Assembly: GCA_023702235.1 (NCBI GenBank)
Contig: JAMQCR010000001.1
Location: forward strand, 1,240,001 to 1,304,000
Reading direction: 5' to 3'
DNA length: 64,000 bases
DNA from: Neobacillus pocheonensis
GTDB lineage: Bacteria > Bacillota > Bacilli > Bacillales > Cytobacillaceae
Shown here: one piece after another, positions 19,849 to 28,222 of the stretch
Layout of the letters: each line of letters begins with the position of its first letter
How positions within the stretch are numbered: position 1 is the stretch's first letter
Notes under the pieces: generated by a model
Databases searched by the model: none
What the model was told of the DNA's origin: nothing
The model's input: the letters and a program-made list of their open reading frames with translations, nothing else
Program-made: the position numbers and the translations under genes

Positions 19849-20746
19849 TGGAAAAGACAATTAATGAAATGGTAATTGAAGAATTAGAGAATGAGATAAG
19901 AGATTTGCAAGTCGTAGGGAATATGAATGGTGATCTACCAACTTCTGTAGCCCCAATAGTAGATAAACTTGAATCAGTATCTACTGCATATTATCTTGCT
20001 AGGAAAATTCTATTCCGAGGCAATTCTTAAAACTGCCAATCGAAGGCAATCTTGATAATGCTACATTTGTTCCAGAAAATACCAATGTCCCTTCAATCAA
20101 TCTTTACTTGAATGGCACTGCTCAGCTTAGGGGAGACAAACGATTAGGAGTAGCAATAACAGTTACTAAGAATATGATGGAAGATTCAGCAATTGATTTG
20201 AAAGACTATATTGAGAGCTTACTTGTAGAACGTATAGGATCAGCTCTTGAACAATCAATCTTCAATGGAGATGGTAGTCAGTTAGGTTTTCTTGGAATTG
20301 CAAAAGATACAAATGTTGTCTCTAGTCCATTAAATATAAATGCTGCTACAATCGATCAACTTCGAGCGATTCAAAATTTAGTTCATGATAAAGCTCTTCC
20401 GAATTCAGTTTGGTATATGAACAGAACATTCTTCAATGAAGTAACTCGTTTACAAGATGGCAATAAGAATTATTATGTCTCTTATCAATCGGGAGTTCCT
20501 TATCTTCTTGGAAGTCCAATTGAAATTACTGGTGGATTGGCTGCAGATACTGCTTCAGGCAATATTCCAGTTGTATATGGAGACATTTCAATGGGATATA
20601 CTTGTGGAATTGCAAAAGAGATCGAAAGCTATACAACTTCTAGTACAGCTGATGCTCTTCGAGGTACGGTAACCTTCACAGTCTATATGTTAGTTGATGG
20701 TTGCGTAACAAATTATGCTGCTCTTGCAGTGGGTAAAGTAGCATAA
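19848..20746 (+). CDS. HK97-fold phage major capsid protein (one assembly frameshift)
   Basis: The first frame gives PTSVAPIVDKLESVSTAYYL and the second LKLPIEGNLDNATFVPE, LGVAITVTKNMMEDSAIDL, SALEQSIFNGDG and LLGSPIEITGGL, the normal order of HK97-type capsid proteins (N-arm, E-loop, P-domain, A-domain). The frame breaks at 20018-20024, where CGAGGCAATTC would become continuous as CGAGGCCAATTC, giving FRGQFLKLP. The corrected protein is about 299 aa, shorter than usual because the delta domain is absent. Prohead shell protein; no protease, portal or connector gene is nearby, although small genes downstream resemble head-completion-sized proteins. Confidence 0.85.
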
Positions 20747-20813
20747 CTATTAGTTAAATAAACTGAGTGTTCATTTTATATGGCTGCTCAATACTAAATT
20801 TGGAGAGAACTAT

Positions 20814-20975
20814 ATGAAAATAGTTGAAGTAAGGATTTTAAAAGATTTCTTTTGCTTTGATAGTGCAATAGGTGGACATTATCTCACTAATCAAGTAATA
20901 AGGGTGTATGAAGAACAAGCTAATAGATTTATCGATCAAGGTTTCGCTGAATTAGTTGATGAAAATAAAAAATAG
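20814..20975 (+). CDS. Small phage head-type protein, 53 aa
   Basis: TGGAGAGAAC precedes the ATG. The short protein begins KIVEVRILKDF and ends FIDQGFAELVDENKK, the pattern of small beta-rich proteins found after capsid genes in many Firmicutes phages (x-G-x-x-Y-x-V ... A..fi..GfAe.v). Exact family not certain. Same operon as the capsid gene. Confidence 0.5.
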   Translation: MKIVEVRILKDFFCFDSAIGGHYLTNQVIRVYEEQANRFIDQGFAELVDENKK

Positions 20976-21028
20976 AAATTGAGAGGTCGAAAGGCTTCTC
21001 TTACTTCATTATAAAAGGATGATTCTAA

Positions 21029-21208
21029 ATGTATAACAATTTTGGCACAATGTTTAAAGCAATACTATCCCCGAAAGTTTTGAAGCTTAATGATTTAGTT
21101 GGCAGAACGAATTTAAGTGACAAACAACAAGAGGCTCTAGCAAAAGAAGTAGAAGATTTAATTTCTAAAGTTGAAAAAATTGATTATTTACAAAGGGCAG
21201 GCAAATAA
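21029..21208 (+). CDS. Hypothetical phage protein, 59 aa
   Basis: Preceded by AAAAGGATGATTCTAA. The small helical protein has no motif I recognise. It is packed one base upstream of the next start. Late-operon gene by position. Confidence 0.45.
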   Translation: MYNNFGTMFKAILSPKVLKLNDLVGRTNLSDKQQEALAKEVEDLISKVEKIDYLQRAGK

Positions 21209-21209
21209 A

Positions 21210-21377
21210 ATGATGGAAATAAGAGCCTTAGGACTTGATCGAAAAATATTAGAAGAACGTGACCTAACAGTCACAGACGAGGCCGAGAAAAAGATTGCTA
21301 AATTGGAAAAAGAATGGAAAACAGAACTTCGTTGGCTTAGAGAACAATTAAAAAATTTAAAAAAGCATAATGTATAA
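21210..21377 (+). CDS. Small coiled-coil protein, 55 aa
   Basis: ATG at 21210 lies one base after the preceding stop, so translation is probably coupled. The sequence is almost wholly charged (KKIAKLEKEWKTELRWLREQ) and should form one coiled-coil helix. Followed by a terminator. Confidence 0.45.
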   Translation: MMEIRALGLDRKILEERDLTVTDEAEKKIAKLEKEWKTELRWLREQLKNLKKHNV

Positions 21378-21380
21378 CTG

Positions 21381-21400
21381 GGCCATCTTCTGAGATGGTC
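21381..21400 (+). terminator. Hairpin terminator
   Basis: GGCCATCT and AGATGGTC pair around TCTG; the downstream tail is AATTTAAT, so it is a weak terminator. Confidence 0.55.
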
Positions 21401-21430
21401 AATTTAATCTAATTTAAAGGTTGGGAACCG

Positions 21431-21634
21431 ATGAACCAATATTTAAAATCACTTGAACTTATCAAGGAAGATTTAGGGGAGGAACGATACCGTTCTGCTT
21501 GTGCTACGGCATTAGCCATATATTATTCAAAGCAAACGGACAACCGTCAAGAAGTGGCTAACAAAACAAATAGACAACTTGAAAGTCGTGGATGCAAGGG
21601 CTATACTTATAAATTTTTCAGAAAATTCGTCTGA
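21431..21634 (+). CDS. Hypothetical protein, 67 aa
   Basis: AAAGGTTGGGAACC provides a ribosome binding site. Basic, helical; the end of the reading frame lies in a terminator stem. Not recognised. Confidence 0.45.
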   Translation: MNQYLKSLELIKEDLGEERYRSACATALAIYYSKQTDNRQEVANKTNRQLESRGCKGYTYKFFRKFV

Positions 21635-21668
21635 TAATCAGTAAAATGATTGTTAGACGTTATTTTTT
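21628..21668 (+). terminator. Intrinsic terminator closing the phage-like block
   Basis: CGTCTgATAATCA pairs with TGATTgTtAGACG around GTAAAA, followed by TTATTTTTTT. Confidence 0.8.
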
Positions 21669-21816
21669 TGTCATTTTTCTTTGTTAATGAATGAAATTGA
21701 TAAAAATGATGAAAAGTAGTGTTTCAGATTGCACCTGTATTGAATCGACAAAGCATTCTCTAATATTTTCCCTCATTTAATTTAACACATATAAGGGATA
21801 TATTCGATCACTCTAA

Positions 21817-22200
21817 ATAGTAGGTAAGGCAGTATAGCAGGAGGAGTATATAAATCGATCATAATGTAAGGATATAGACATTAAAGATGCAGCAGTAAAG
21901 CAGATAGGAGAGCAGGAGTATAGCAGATGTAGAGCAGAGGTAGTGTAATAGTTGAGAAGACAAAGGTAGTAGGAGATAGCATGAGTAGGACGGAGTGTAG
22001 TAGTAAGTAGTAGACAGTAGCAGGGCATAGTGTAGTAGCAGTGTATGGAGCATAGAGTAGAAGGTAGTAGAGAGCATGAGGTAGCAGTGTAGTAAGTAGT
22101 AGTAGCAAGTTCATAGGGATGCGAGTGGAAGTAGTAGACAAGAGTAGCTAAGGCTGAGAGCATGGCTGTAGCAGTCTGGGTTGGCAAAAGTAGAACATGC
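21817..22200 (+). repeat. TAG-rich, C-poor degenerate repeat tract
   Basis: About 36 TAG triplets can be counted in about 380 bases, where about six would be expected. They occur in degenerate units such as GTAGTAG, AGTAGTAG, AGCAG and GCATAG. The plus strand has very little C, almost only within AGCA/AGCG contexts, giving a strong purine/TG bias. TAG is present in all three forward frames, so no plus-strand protein is possible; the minus strand has overlapping open frames only because CTA is not a stop. No known repeat family fits. Confidence 0.75.
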
Positions 22201-22358
22201 GTTGCAATAGAACAGACGTACTGGCTTGGGTAGGCAGAGCAGACGTTCTGACTGATACGCCCTACTGCCATGCAAAAAAACAGAAGAGTCTCCTGTATAA
22301 CAGTGGGAGTGTCAGATACAGAACAGGTACCTAAACAAATAAATACCCTCAACTATAA

Positions 22359-22374
22359 TTTACAAATTTGTAAA
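22359..22374. promoter_or_regulatory. 16-bp palindrome, candidate operator
   Basis: TTTACAAATTTGTAAA is a perfect palindrome, immediately followed by a second AATTTGTAA half. It lies in an AT-rich region beyond the TAG-rich tract. Confidence 0.4.
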
Positions 22375-22469
22375 AATTTGTAATAAGTTAAAGGGTGATT
22401 AAGTATGTATTTGATATATATATATTATATCCCATATTTTGACAGTTGTACACACTTTTAGTCGACTTT

Positions 22470-22688
22470 TTACATTTTTTTGAAAATTATTTTTAGAAGA
22501 CCCCATGCACTAACTGTTGTTCTTTTGTAAACGTAGTTGTAAGCTGCTTTCTTTGGATTGTTAACCAACCCCATGCCTTTCTTTCCATACAAAGGATTTA
22601 CCGATCTTTTCACAGCTCTTGTCATTCGACCAGTTGTTTTTGCTGAGATTGATTTTTTAAAAGATGGTGTTCTAACTCAAAATTTCAT
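22470..22688 (-). pseudogene. Broken small basic protein gene
   Basis: A TGGAGGAATTATAA ribosome binding site precedes an ATG, but codon 4 is TGA. The same frame then stays open for 68 codons and reads TPSFKKSISAKTTGRM, NPLYGKKGMGLVNNPKKA and YKRTTVSAWGLL. The GKKGMG...NPKKAxYNxxYxxTT pattern is shared by a family of small proteins of Bacilli and their phages. It is either inactivated by the nonsense codon or affected by a sequence error. It lies 17 bases downstream of the membrane-protein gene, in the same operon. Confidence 0.5.
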
Positions 22689-22705
22689 TTATAATTCCTC
22701 CAGTG

Positions 22706-23053
22706 TCATTTCACTTCTACTTTAAATCTTGTGTGGTCCCCTGATCTTTCATCATAATTATTATCAATTTCTTTGTACATCTTCTCTTCTGGTTTCAATG
22801 TGATAGTTATAGGATATTCATAGTCATCAGACCAATCGCCATTACCATCATGAAACTGTGTTTGCGGCATAATTTCTAATGTTGTCGGAAAAATACTGTA
22901 ATTTTTGATTGAAATATGAGATGAATCATAAACATTATCAACAACTACACCTCTAAAAAGATACATATACGATAAAATCCCGACTATCAACGATATTCCT
23001 ACCAATAACCATTTAATGTTTATAAACCGTATTGAATCAATTTTGAGTGTCAT
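22706..23053 (-). CDS. Single-pass membrane protein, 115 aa
   Basis: Residues 14-34 form one transmembrane helix; the rest is an extracellular domain rich in Asp/Tyr (DGNGDWSDDYEYPITITLKP). Its ribosome binding site is GGGGGAATTGAGC. Not recognised. It is transcribed with the broken small basic gene. Confidence 0.6.
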   Translation of the reverse strand: MTLKIDSIRFINIKWLLVGISLIVGILSYMYLFRGVVVDNVYDSSHISIKNYSIFPTTLEIMPQTQFHDGNGDWSDDYEYPITITLKPEEKMYKEIDNNYDERSGDHTRFKVEVK

Positions 23054-23171
23054 ATGCTCAATTCCCCCATAGTTAAGTTACTGCAAATATATCTTTCTTT
23101 TAATATAAAAGCACAATAGTAGTTTGTACACATTTTTTTCAAAAACTGTAAAAAATTCAGGGAGGTTCATT

Positions 23172-23267
23172 ATTAAGAAATTCAGCGACGTAATTGATGG
23201 ATTTTTAATTGATGGTTATGCACAACGAGAAAAAGCGGAAGCACTTGTAAAAGCTATCTACTGCTAA
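23172..23267 (+). CDS. Possible 31-aa peptide with ATT start
   Basis: GGAGG at 23161-23165 sits six bases before an ATT codon opening a 31-codon frame (KKFSDVIDGFLIDG ... LVKAIYC) that ends in a terminator. ATT starts are rare, so an upstream sequence error is as likely. Amphipathic helix; function unknown. Confidence 0.25.
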   Translation: MKKFSDVIDGFLIDGYAQREKAEALVKAIYC

Positions 23268-23289
23268 ATAGTCGGTGCTATTTTTTTTG
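23267..23289 (+). terminator. Intrinsic terminator
   Basis: AATAG and CTATT pair around TCGGTG, followed by a T-run. Confidence 0.55.
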
Positions 23290-23361
23290 CCTTCGTTTCC
23301 GTTATTAATGGAAGCAGAAGAATCAGAAGTAGTATAATTAGAGAAGAGGGAGGAATTTCCA

Positions 23362-23625
23362 ATGCGGAAATATGAGTTAATTGAAAAGACAACAAAGGAT
23401 TCCGAACTAAAATCTGTTTCATGCAATAAGTGTGGTATTAAACATGTTTTTCGTGGCGAAGACCATGAGAGAGAATGGCAAGATAACATGTTTCAATCTT
23501 TCAAACTTAGCTTTGGATATGGAAGCAAGTTCGACGAGGAGCAATGGAAGTTTGATCTGTGCGAAGGCTGCTTGATTGAACTGGTAAATTCATTTGTATA
23601 CAAACCAGAAGGGTACGGAGAATAA
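23362..23625 (+). CDS. Small zinc-ribbon protein, 87 aa
   Basis: Two CxxC knuckles (CNKCG near residue 22 and CEGC near residue 69) surround a conserved-looking core, FKLSFGYGSKFDEEQWKFDL. Such C4 proteins with GYGSKFD are found in Bacillus genomes and phages but have no assigned function. Strong GGGAGGAATTTCCA ribosome binding site; followed by its own terminator. Confidence 0.65.
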   Translation: MRKYELIEKTTKDSELKSVSCNKCGIKHVFRGEDHEREWQDNMFQSFKLSFGYGSKFDEEQWKFDLCEGCLIELVNSFVYKPEGYGE

Positions 23626-23646
23626 GATGATAAAATTGATTAAGAC

Positions 23647-23677
23647 TAGGACTACTAATATGTAGTTCTATTTTTTT
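23647..23677 (+). terminator. Intrinsic terminator
   Basis: TAGGACTAC pairs with GTAGTTCTA around TAATAT, then TTTTTTT. Confidence 0.85.
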
Positions 23678-23824
23678 GCATTTTACATACAAAAACCTTA
23701 AAATGTGTATCTTTCGTAAATAAATAGACCAACTTTTTATGTCGGTCTCCTTACACTTATTCAACTAAAGCACCCGTTACTTTAAGAACATTTTTTCACA
23801 AACTCATTTTTGTTGATAAGAAAG

Positions 23825-23850
23825 AGGCAGAGACTGTTGGTTCTCTGCCT
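23825..23850. terminator. Bidirectional terminator
   Basis: AGGCAGAGA pairs perfectly with TCTCTGCCT; the minus side ends in a run of A/G that reads as CTTTCTT. Confidence 0.6.
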
Positions 23851-23911
23851 ATCTTTCCATAACCCATTTCAGCAAAAAGAGCGATGTCTTATAACCTCCG
23901 GTAAATTTGAA

Positions 23912-24529
23912 TTAGCGTTTTTTGCCGTTCCATTGTTTATTAGGATCAGGTTTAGCATCTCCGTAATTCCATTTGCCTTCAAATCTAGTAAAATTATCTT
24001 TAAATTCGAATTCTAAAGTTCCTTTTCTACCATTGTATTCTGTTTGATCCCAGGTTCCAGTTAATTTATTTCCAAACATTGTTCCACGAATCATTCCCCA
24101 TAATCCGGTTGCATCGTCTTTATAGTATCCATACACACCTTCCTCTTTACTCGCTTTTGCCGCCCAAGTTCCGAAATCGGTATCCCAATTCCCAACTACA
24201 GGGCTTTGGGATTGGTCAGGTTGGTCACGATAGCTCATCAACGAAATAACAAGCAAGTCATAAAGGACGAGTGGCATTATTGAAGGAGTGTAAGGAGTGA
24301 AGACACGATTGGGATTAGAAACACTAAGGTATAAATGTCCCTTATCACAGTTAACAATAATACCTTCATAAACATGACCATCAATCGTTTCGACTCTTAC
24401 TTCCTTATTAACATAAAGTCTGCATAGATTGAGTAGATGGTCACGAAGTGATTTCAGGTGATGAACCATTTGGGGGTGTGTCCTATGCAGTATCTGCATT
24501 GGTTGTGTACCTGGGGATTGGTAACTCAT
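23912..24529 (-). CDS. Sm-like plus beta-domain protein, coat-like paralogue A
   Basis: The N-terminal half contains an Sm/LSM-like strand pattern (NKEVRVETIDGHVYEGII, CDKGHLYLSV) of the type seen in small Bacillus spore and matrix-associated proteins. The C-terminal half (from about residue 108) is a beta-rich domain: GNWDTDFG, GTWDQTEYNGRKGTLEFEF, GKWNYG and a final KQWNGKK. The same domain forms the C-terminus of the neighbouring gene at 24713. Ribosome binding site GGAGGTATTAACC. No signal peptide. A spore-coat or surface-layer role is plausible but inferred from context only. Confidence 0.55.
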   Translation of the reverse strand: MSYQSPGTQPMQILHRTHPQMVHHLKSLRDHLLNLCRLYVNKEVRVETIDGHVYEGIIVNCDKGHLYLSVSNPNRVFTPYTPSIMPLVLYDLLVISLMSYRDQPDQSQSPVVGNWDTDFGTWAAKASKEEGVYGYYKDDATGLWGMIRGTMFGNKLTGTWDQTEYNGRKGTLEFEFKDNFTRFEGKWNYGDAKPDPNKQWNGKKR

Positions 24530-24712
24530 TGGTTAATACCTCCGCTTTTTGTGTAGAATTTTCCTTTTCATCGTATGCCTTCACCTAGCAAGTGGTGTTA
24601 TGACTGTTTTTTAGGCACTTTTTCACGTTTATTTTAGAAATTAACAACTCAGCTTACTCCTGATTCTTTTCAGCACCATACGAAACATTCATGAACAATG
24701 AATTATTAAATA

Positions 24713-25252
24713 TTATCTAGGCATGGTTCCGAATTCAGGCATGGGTACTCCTAAAATGAAACCAAATTTGTGACCTTTCCATAAAAACTCCGGGGTACGT
24801 TGTGGTTCATTCGTTCCATAACTCCAATATCCTGTAAAGTCGAAGGGTTGATGTACTTGAGGTGTGAAATCAAAGATCAATTGTCCCCTATCATTCGGAT
24901 ATTGATAAGAGGGAGTTTGGGACCATTCTCCTCGTAGCGTATATCCTGATAATAATCCCTGTATTTGTCCTTTCTTTGAATCAAACTCATACGTACCTGT
25001 TACGGTGTTTCCTTGTTGAGTTAGATTCATAATCGATTTTGTTGGACCTGAACCAAAGTAAGTTTCCCAATTTCCGCTTACATCGGGGGGATCGTTCAAA
25101 ACAGGGTAACGATTATAAACAGTCGAATTATATTCCGGTGAATAATAGGAATAGCCCGTACAGTAGTAGGGATAACTCGGATGAAAATAAGGATAATATG
25201 CGTTTCTATTGTAAATATAATTTGGATGGATATAAAAATCATATGGATCCAT
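24713..25252 (-). CDS. Tyr-rich protein, coat-like paralogue B
   Basis: The first 55 residues are dominated by Tyr, Pro, His and Asn (YYPYFHPSYPYY), like spore-coat proteins that are cross-linked through tyrosine. From residue 58 a beta-rich domain follows: SGNWETYFG, GTYEFDSKKGQIQG, GEWSQTPSY, GYWSYG and LWKGHKFG. It matches the C-terminal domain of the gene at 23912 strand by strand. Ribosome binding site AAGGAGATGATATG. Likely an exported or coat component; function unproven. Confidence 0.55.
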   Translation of the reverse strand: MDPYDFYIHPNYIYNRNAYYPYFHPSYPYYCTGYSYYSPEYNSTVYNRYPVLNDPPDVSGNWETYFGSGPTKSIMNLTQQGNTVTGTYEFDSKKGQIQGLLSGYTLRGEWSQTPSYQYPNDRGQLIFDFTPQVHQPFDFTGYWSYGTNEPQRTPEFLWKGHKFGFILGVPMPEFGTMPR

Positions 25253-25594
25253 AAATCATATCATCTCCTTAAAACGAGTAAAGAACGACGCATTTTAAAC
25301 TATTCTAAATTCCATGATTGGGAGCCTGTTTATCAATGAAAGGTTAAAAGTAAAATAACAAAACGTAAAGGCTAGCTGCTATTTTACATATAAACATAAA
25401 ACTTATTTGTATTTTTTGGGGGACTAGTTCCCCGTAGTTCCCAATTTTATCAAAATCTTAAATATATATTGGAAATTCTTAATCATGCTGGTGTTTTAAA
25501 ATCACAGAAAAAACACGCTATAAAATTGCGTGTCTTAAAAGTATATTCATTATTTTACTTTTGGTTTTATGACCTCTAATATGTTCTTTATTAA
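25253..25594. terminator. Intergenic stretch with terminator at 25513-25533
   Basis: The 340-bp gap holds ACACGC/GCGTGT, a hairpin suitable as terminator for the minus-strand gene at 25595 or for upstream reading. Nothing else is visible. Confidence 0.5.
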
Positions 25595-26281
25595 CTACCA
25601 TAAGGAAATGTATTTTAACTCATTTTTTAAGTCGGTGTACGGTATGGTAAACACGAGTGGTCCATATGCGTGCGGCGTATACACATCTTCTTGATAGTAG
25701 ATAACAAGTGCTTTATTTGTAAGATAAAATTCTTGGTCATCATTTTGGATTCCTTTAAAGTCAGTAAACAAATGTATTCTCTTTTTCTTTAGCTGATTTG
25801 TCATGATATTGTTTAGAATGGAACGATAATTGCTGGGACTGCGAAACAAATCCACTATCCTCAAAGCCTTACCTCTATCTAAATCAATCGTAATTGACTT
25901 GATCCCACTATTGGGATGAGCAGCTCGTGGTAGATATCCAAATTGGTTAAAAACAATAGAAATAATGTGATCTTTTCGAAAAGGTATAGCATAGCTTCCC
26001 CAATAGTTTTTTTTGTTTTTATCTTCTGGAGGAAGCTTGTCTTCATTCATAAACTCAAAAACCTTATTATAGATCATTCCGTTTATTTCATTCTGAATTT
26101 GATCATTGCTAAGCCCATATATTTCGGGAAATTTGATATCTATATGAGCCGTTTTGATTTGCTTCTCAACAAAATTAATTTCTTCGCTTGCCATAATAAC
26201 AGAGGGTATCATTAATAATACCCCCAATAAAGCGATAATATATCGATTTTGTAAGATGTACACCACGCCCTTTATTTTCAA
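25595..26281 (-). CDS. Secreted DUF3298/PdaC-RsiV-like protein
   Basis: A signal peptide or N-terminal anchor (residues 10-30, IIALLGVLLMIPSVIMA) precedes a domain with the features of the DUF4163/DUF3298 family: HIDIKFPEIYGL, IVFNQFGY, HPNSGIKSITIDLDRGKALRIVDLF and a C-terminal FYLTNKALVIYYQEDVYTPHAYGPLVFTIPY (separate stretches). These domains occur in RsiV, which binds lysozyme, and in PdaC, a peptidoglycan deacetylase. Here no catalytic domain or cytoplasmic anti-sigma part is attached, so it may bind cell-wall ligands. Length 228 aa, apparently intact. Confidence 0.65.
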   Translation of the reverse strand: MKIKGVVYILQNRYIIALLGVLLMIPSVIMASEEINFVEKQIKTAHIDIKFPEIYGLSNDQIQNEINGMIYNKVFEFMNEDKLPPEDKNKKNYWGSYAIPFRKDHIISIVFNQFGYLPRAAHPNSGIKSITIDLDRGKALRIVDLFRSPSNYRSILNNIMTNQLKKKRIHLFTDFKGIQNDDQEFYLTNKALVIYYQEDVYTPHAYGPLVFTIPYTDLKNELKYISLW

Positions 26282-26517
26282 GCAAGTAAATTTTTTTGAA
26301 ACTAAAGTTGTTTCGGTTAAACACCATTCCTATTTGCCTAATTTAAATTTCTCATTTTCTCGAAATAGTTTGCGTGATAATTTGCTTTTAATGCATTCAA
26401 AATACTCTATATCCCATGGAAAATAGGGCTTATATAGGACGAAAAAAGCAAGCTCTTATTTTCAGATTCAGGCATAAATTATCAGGAATTAAGCTCAGCT
26501 CCTAGGGAGGAAATAAA

Positions 26518-27738
26518 GTGATGGATTTTGATTCATATCGTTATCACCCTTACATTATAAATAATCAAATATTTTCTCAGCCGCGACAAGCTACTTACCA
26601 AGTGAATCCTATGTTAACTAATGCCATAGTAGACCTTCATATAGACATCCTGAATGCAGCAGATCGTGCGAATACAGAATCGAATGAAGGATTGCAGAGT
26701 TTCATGAATGAAGTGACTGCAGCAATTGGTAAAGCTGGGGAGTTACTCCAGCGCGATCCGAATCTAAATTTTCTTGGCAATAATTTTTTGACTTTTATTT
26801 ATTTGAGGTTAGTACAATTTAATAAATCTTTCCAACCATCCGATGTAGGACTTATGATTGACCCCTTTTTAGACACAGTAAGAAAAGTATTAGAAATAAC
26901 CAGAATAATTGTTCCACTTGAACACCTGCAACTTGCTGTACCAGCATCCGTTGAGGTCCCGCAACAAGCTGTACTTAGGGTGAGTAAATTAGAATTATTA
27001 AAAAAAATGGGAATAAGCACATGGGGCTGGCTAAAAAGTGCAGGTAGTATTGTCAAATCAAAGGGTACAATCGTAATTTCAGGCACCGTAACGGCTGTAG
27101 GAAGCTTTTGTGCTTGGTTATATGCCAATTCAGCTTCAATTAAAGACTGGGTATGGGATGACGCAATTCCTATTTATGACTGCTATAAAAGAACTTCAGA
27201 TCCGGACTTATTTAAGAAGTGTTTAACTGATCCAAAAGAAAAATTTAAGTTTAGTGAAGAAAAAGCATCTCGATATGCATCCCTCCTTAGAATGTTTGTT
27301 TCAAAGCCAGGGTGGGCGTATGAGAATAATTTATATATTCCGGTTCCCGCTCCTACTCCTTCTCCAACTCCTCCGCCTCACAGACAAAGCATTTTAGATA
27401 AAATTCTTGCTTGCAATAGCCAAAGGCGATGGATACGATTATCTTTTCATGATGGAACAAGTGTTGAAGCTTTTTTAAGTGCGTATGATCTTTTTAGAGG
27501 GGCTTTAGTTTACGTACCAAAAAATAAATATCAGATTATATGTAATGGACTATCGCTTTATTCTGTCCAAAACGTTCAAAATTGCATTGGCAAAACAGCA
27601 ACCCTGACTTTTCCAAACAATATCAAACTATCATTCAAAATCGAGGGTGTTGACCAATATGGAAGTATTGGGGGGTGGATAAACTTAAATGATCTTCTAT
27701 CAATGTCTGCACTGGTAAAAGATGTTAATTGTATTTAG
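26518..27738 (+). CDS. Multi-part protein with central hydrophobic segment, 406 aa
   Basis: Start GTG at 26518 or ATG at 26521 after GGGAGGAAATAAA. Three parts: an N-terminal helical half (about 1-165), a central hydrophobic segment (about 180-202, TIVISGTVTAVGSFCAWLYA), and after a proline-rich linker (PVPAPTPSPTPPP) a C-terminal domain of about 120 residues with an Sm-like strand order (RRWIRLSFHDGTSVEAFLSA). The N-terminal Tyr/His-rich opening resembles the coat-like proteins next door. I do not recognise the family. Its location beside coat-like genes suggests a spore or surface role. Confidence 0.5.
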   Translation: MMDFDSYRYHPYIINNQIFSQPRQATYQVNPMLTNAIVDLHIDILNAADRANTESNEGLQSFMNEVTAAIGKAGELLQRDPNLNFLGNNFLTFIYLRLVQFNKSFQPSDVGLMIDPFLDTVRKVLEITRIIVPLEHLQLAVPASVEVPQQAVLRVSKLELLKKMGISTWGWLKSAGSIVKSKGTIVISGTVTAVGSFCAWLYANSASIKDWVWDDAIPIYDCYKRTSDPDLFKKCLTDPKEKFKFSEEKASRYASLLRMFVSKPGWAYENNLYIPVPAPTPSPTPPPHRQSILDKILACNSQRRWIRLSFHDGTSVEAFLSAYDLFRGALVYVPKNKYQIICNGLSLYSVQNVQNCIGKTATLTFPNNIKLSFKIEGVDQYGSIGGWINLNDLLSMSALVKDVNCI

Positions 27739-28190
27739 AAAAGCTGAGTATTATAAACCTGCCATTTACAAGCTGGTATTCCATTGGATATTTTAATCAA
27801 GATTTCAATCGCATGGAAGGAAAGGCTCGGTCAAATTAGAAAGAGGAGTTCCGTTAAGGCAGGAAGCCGACCTAAGGGAAATCCTGCTGTTGGAAACCAC
27901 TCTTATACCCAGGTGGTCGATATGACCAAAATCAGCAAGGGTATTGATCCGTGAGAGAAAAAGACGTAAAGCTGAGAGTGAATGCCACGCCATGCTTAAC
28001 GGAATTATTTTTGATTAGGATGTTTTTTCTTATTTCCCCATCACCCTACATTAACAACAGAGTAAAAGCCTCGGAAACAGGAGAAAAGCATGGATTTAAC
28101 GAATCTATACTATTTTTAGGAATTTGTAATGCAAATAACATGGTCATAAAAAGCCTGAGGGATAAATATGACCAAACCATAAACGGATGA
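27739..28190 (+). other. GC-richer, structured, gene-free stretch; possible IS remnant or RNA
   Basis: From about 27800 to 28010 the sequence is richer in G and folds locally: GCAGGA with TCCTGC around 27863-27891 and GGTC-GATAT-GACC near 27915. Several frames carry short open runs but no start with ribosome binding site. The texture resembles the 3' end of an IS605-type transposon (tnpB tail plus guide RNA) or a structured RNA, but I cannot identify it. Confidence 0.3.
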
Positions 28191-28222
28191 ACCCCCCTGC
28201 CTGGTGGCGGGGGTGAAGTTTT
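28191..28222 (+). terminator. Strong GC hairpin terminator
   Basis: ACCCCCCTGCC pairs with GGCGGGGGT around TGGT, followed by GAAGTTTT. It may end a transcript that starts in the structured stretch upstream. Confidence 0.6.

Noticed and set aside
21813..22352. Long Ser/Thr/Tyr/Leu-rich open frames on the minus strand
   Set aside because: Three overlapping minus frames are open only because the plus strand is crowded with TAG (CTA on the minus). No ribosome binding site, extreme low complexity and no domain pattern.
1..22400. Complete functional prophage
   Set aside because: Only a capsid gene and small head-type genes are visible. No portal, protease, tail, lysis or integrase gene was found in this block, so I do not claim a complete phage.
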